A stretch of 64,000 bases of DNA, taken from the NCBI RefSeq assembly GCF_000003815.2, contig NC_049989.1, positions 23,348,949-23,412,948 on the forward strand. Direction: 5' to 3'. The translations under genes were made by a program, and so were the position numbers. This stretch comes from Branchiostoma floridae. Taxonomy: Eukaryota > Chordata > Leptocardii > Amphioxiformes > Branchiostomatidae. Each line of letters opens with the position of its first letter. Within the stretch, counting starts at the first letter, position 1. The notes beneath the pieces are model-generated. The model saw nothing but the letters and a program-made list of their open reading frames with translations, was not told the origin of the DNA and made no database searches. This document shows, one piece after another, positions 61,731-64,000 of the stretch.

Positions 61731-62159
61731 AATTGTATAGAAAAGAAACAAAGCCTTTTATACGTTGTGTGTTTTGCTGTCCTCTCAGTCACACTTTTAC
61801 ATGCATGGTATCTGACATACCCGGTATGAAATCAAAGGTTACACATATCACATTTAGATCGCAGTGAGAGCGCATCGCGATCGCCGTCTTGTGGAAAGGG
61901 TGCCTTGTTATTAGAAAATGCGCGCCTGAAGTCCGGGATTAATGAGAGCGTCTCTGGATCTAGAATAGATCTTTTTTTTCTTCACACACGCGCGCACACA
62001 CAGCCACACACACATACAAAGAGTTGAGTGATAGAAATTCAGTAGTTTTTCGGCGAAGATGAGTATCTATATCTAGAACATGAAAGCTCACCATACTGGT
62101 ATACTTAGACCCTTAGATCGCCTACTTTAGTATCGCCCATCAAGAGGCTGAAACATCAT

Positions 62160-62910
62160 CATGGGTCTGTGATTTCCTGACTGCAAGGAACCATCGAGTC
62201 CGATACAAACGATCACTTTCCGAATGGCAGACGATCGGCTCATACGCAGTGCACTCTACTTGGCCCCGTCTTTTTCTCTGTTCTAATTAACGCTGCTACA
62301 AGCAAAGCTGACAGCCTTGTATTTCAACAATGTAGATGACATTAAGTGCTTGGAAACAAGAAGTAGCTACATCCCCTCTCGTCTGCAAAGCGACTCGAAC
62401 CATGTCTTGGACAAGGAGGACGAACCACATGCTCCTAAATGATTCCAAGTTTTCGGCAAGCAGCAAGAAAACTATTCCTTCTCACGCGTCTCAGAAAGTT
62501 CAATCTATCATAATCACCTTGGTGATCTACACAGAATATATACGCCGTCTACTATATATACACCGTCTACTCCAGCCCACCTCCACCCATAGCAATAAGG
62601 TGACCAAGTTAAGTGGAAAGGGTTCAAAATCAACATGACAGTGCCAATACCCTGGATATGCATTTGTACAGATACACTAGCACACCAGAGCCTTACCACT
62701 CTAGCTGAAAGGCGTGAAAGACTGCGGGTATGAAGTTTGCCAGATCTCTCCTGAACTCTGAATTTGAACACTGGTTACCAAAGCGCAGATCTACGATCTT
62801 TGGTAGAAGTACCAGAAATGGACACCAACTCAGCATCCCAAAGGCGCTAGGCAAATACACTGAGATAGAATAATTCTCCTATACCACATAGGCAGATTCC
62901 TTTTGGTAAA
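62160..62910 (+). pseudogene. CR1-like reverse transcriptase pseudogene (copy 3)
   Basis: A direct repeat of 60280-60870 that also keeps the part (62160-62335) matching 35461-35640 with CTTGGCCCCGTCTTTTTCTC. It lies beyond the end of the inverted arm. Confidence 0.6.
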
Positions 62911-63271
62911 AAGTTTAACCCGTGGGAAGAAAGACAAACAGTATATATTTTGCTCGCACCGCATTTACTCTGTTGTCTACCAAGTACTATACGTGAGTAT
63001 CATGTACATACCAAACAAAATGAATACAAAAAAAATGAATCAGGTAACCTTTATAAATTCTCCAAAGAGCCAGAAGTTTCGAATAGCACACACTGTCTTT
63101 CATGAGCGATTGAGAATGATAAACTGTTTCTTTGTTAACCTCTCCGTCACCTTTTTTTGTATTTTGCTTATAGACAGACGATGACAATGTGGCGCTGCAC
63201 TCAAGTTTTAGCAACTGACATTAACAGTGTCACAGTACAGACAGAAGGTAAGTTCTTTTACCTCCCCGATC
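62911..63271. other. No recognised gene
   Basis: AT-rich sequence unique to this end of the window. A 93-codon frame (62903-63184) has no domain. Confidence 0.4.
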
Positions 63272-63425
63272 AAAGTCAGGTACCCACTTTTACACCTAGA
63301 TGAAGTGAGGAAGGTCGTGTAAAGTGCCTTTCCCAAGGGCACAACGTCGGGGGCACGGCGGGTATCGAACTCGGAACCTCTAGATCCCGAGTCGAACGCT
63401 CTACATGTACCAACTACGCCACATG
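63272..63425 (-). mobile_element. tRNA-derived SINE head (minus)
   Basis: The minus strand reads a tRNA-like head with TAGAGCGTTCGACTCGGGAT and GGTTCCGAGTTCGATACCCG (B box), then CCCTTGGGAAAGGCACTTTA. Same family or a close relative of the SINE at 10384. Confidence 0.7.
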
Positions 63426-63618
63426 CAACGCAAAACGTTTAATACCAACACAAGCGATGACAAGCTATGTCCACATTTGGTCGGTTAAAGCATAAAAGCA
63501 GTTAAGTGGCTATTCAGAAGAGACACAAGTGAAACATCGTACGACGCTTGAAAACTTTTGAACTTCGCAGGACGCTCCCTCGACATACCAACTATTCACC
63601 GCGGTCATCATGCGATTT

Positions 63619-63842
63619 AAGCTAAGGGCACAACCCGCCGTACGTGCAATTTGTCCGTACGTTTTTATGGGAGGCCCCGATGGCACACAAAGTTTTGCCT
63701 GCACGTAAAGTCTGCGTGCTCCAAAATCCGTTGGATTCCCTACGAGTTCGTACGGAGGCGGTACTTACCACTTACGGATCCCAATAGATTGCCCACGTAG
63801 ACAGCACGTATTTGCACGCACAGCGAGTTGTGCCCTTAGCTT
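63619..63842. mobile_element. MITE with AAGCTAAGGGCACAAC termini
   Basis: It starts AAGCTAAGGGCACAAC and ends GTTGTGCCCTTAGCTT, a perfect 16-base inverted pair. TA may be the target duplication. Interior rich in CGTACG-like palindromes, non-coding. The open frame crossing its right end into 63997 has no domain. Confidence 0.8.
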
Positions 63843-64000
63843 TACGAGGTAAGCTTATCGTAGGTGCACCGCACGATTTATATAACCAGGGCTTAACGAA
63901 AGCTAACGGAGGATTGGGACGAGTGGCAGAAGCTGACCCACGTTTTGCTGACGATGTTGTGAAGGACGACCGTTTTGATGTGAAACTTGTCGACTGACAT

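Overview
The window looks like a draft-assembly piece of an animal genome, most likely a cephalochordate (amphioxus, Branchiostoma). The reasons are intron-rich CUB/EGF/discoidin/C-type-lectin genes, an NLR-like leucine-rich-repeat gene, many CR1/RTE-like retrotransposon relics, tRNA-derived SINEs, MITEs and long CA/TG microsatellites. The species call is inference. Three runs of exactly 100 N (13608-13707, 30464-30563, 41616-41715) are assembly gaps of unknown size, and two directly abut CA repeats.

Layout: (1) 633-12869, plus strand: a secreted modular receptor or lectin gene, with exons for three CUB domains, a truncated EGF, one F5/8 type C (discoidin) domain, a calcium-binding EGF and the start of a C-type lectin domain. 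All exon phases are mutually compatible. (2) 13825-18155 (perhaps to 20302), plus: an NLR-like protein that keeps the winged-helix/helical region and a long RI-type LRR array but shows no NACHT P-loop. (3) 20778-22445, minus: a BTB-BACK-Kelch (KLHL-type) protein. (4) 22.9-27.9 kb: DNA-transposon and foldback remnants and one small unidentified ORF. (5) 27942-28352, plus: an I-PpoI-like His-Cys box endonuclease, tail to tail with (6) 28709-30463, minus: a DDE transposase-like ORF running into a gap. Between them lies an 18-bp telomere-like repeat. (7) 30.6-41.6 kb: nested retroelement relics. (8) 41.7-54.0 kb, minus: a second, inverted copy of the receptor gene, including its signal-peptide exon. 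(9) 54-56.3 kb: retroelement relics and a MITE. (10) 56.3-62.9 kb: inverted copy of much of region 7. (11) 62.9-64.0 kb: SINE and MITE.

The two inverted duplications are interleaved (arm 1 at 633-10679 with 41716-53462; arm 2 at 32572-41615 with 56256-61978). In the introns I compared base by base they differ by only a few percent plus indels. That suggests two haplotypes of one locus joined in one scaffold, or a very recent duplication. The receptor exons differ much more than the introns beside them, most strongly in the discoidin first exon and the CUB exons. This looks like localised protein diversification in a secreted recognition molecule.

The two points most worth following are (a) these hypervariable CUB/discoidin exons and the row of extra discoidin first-exon remnants, and (b) the intact His-Cys box nuclease beside a DDE transposase, a possible two-gene mobile element.
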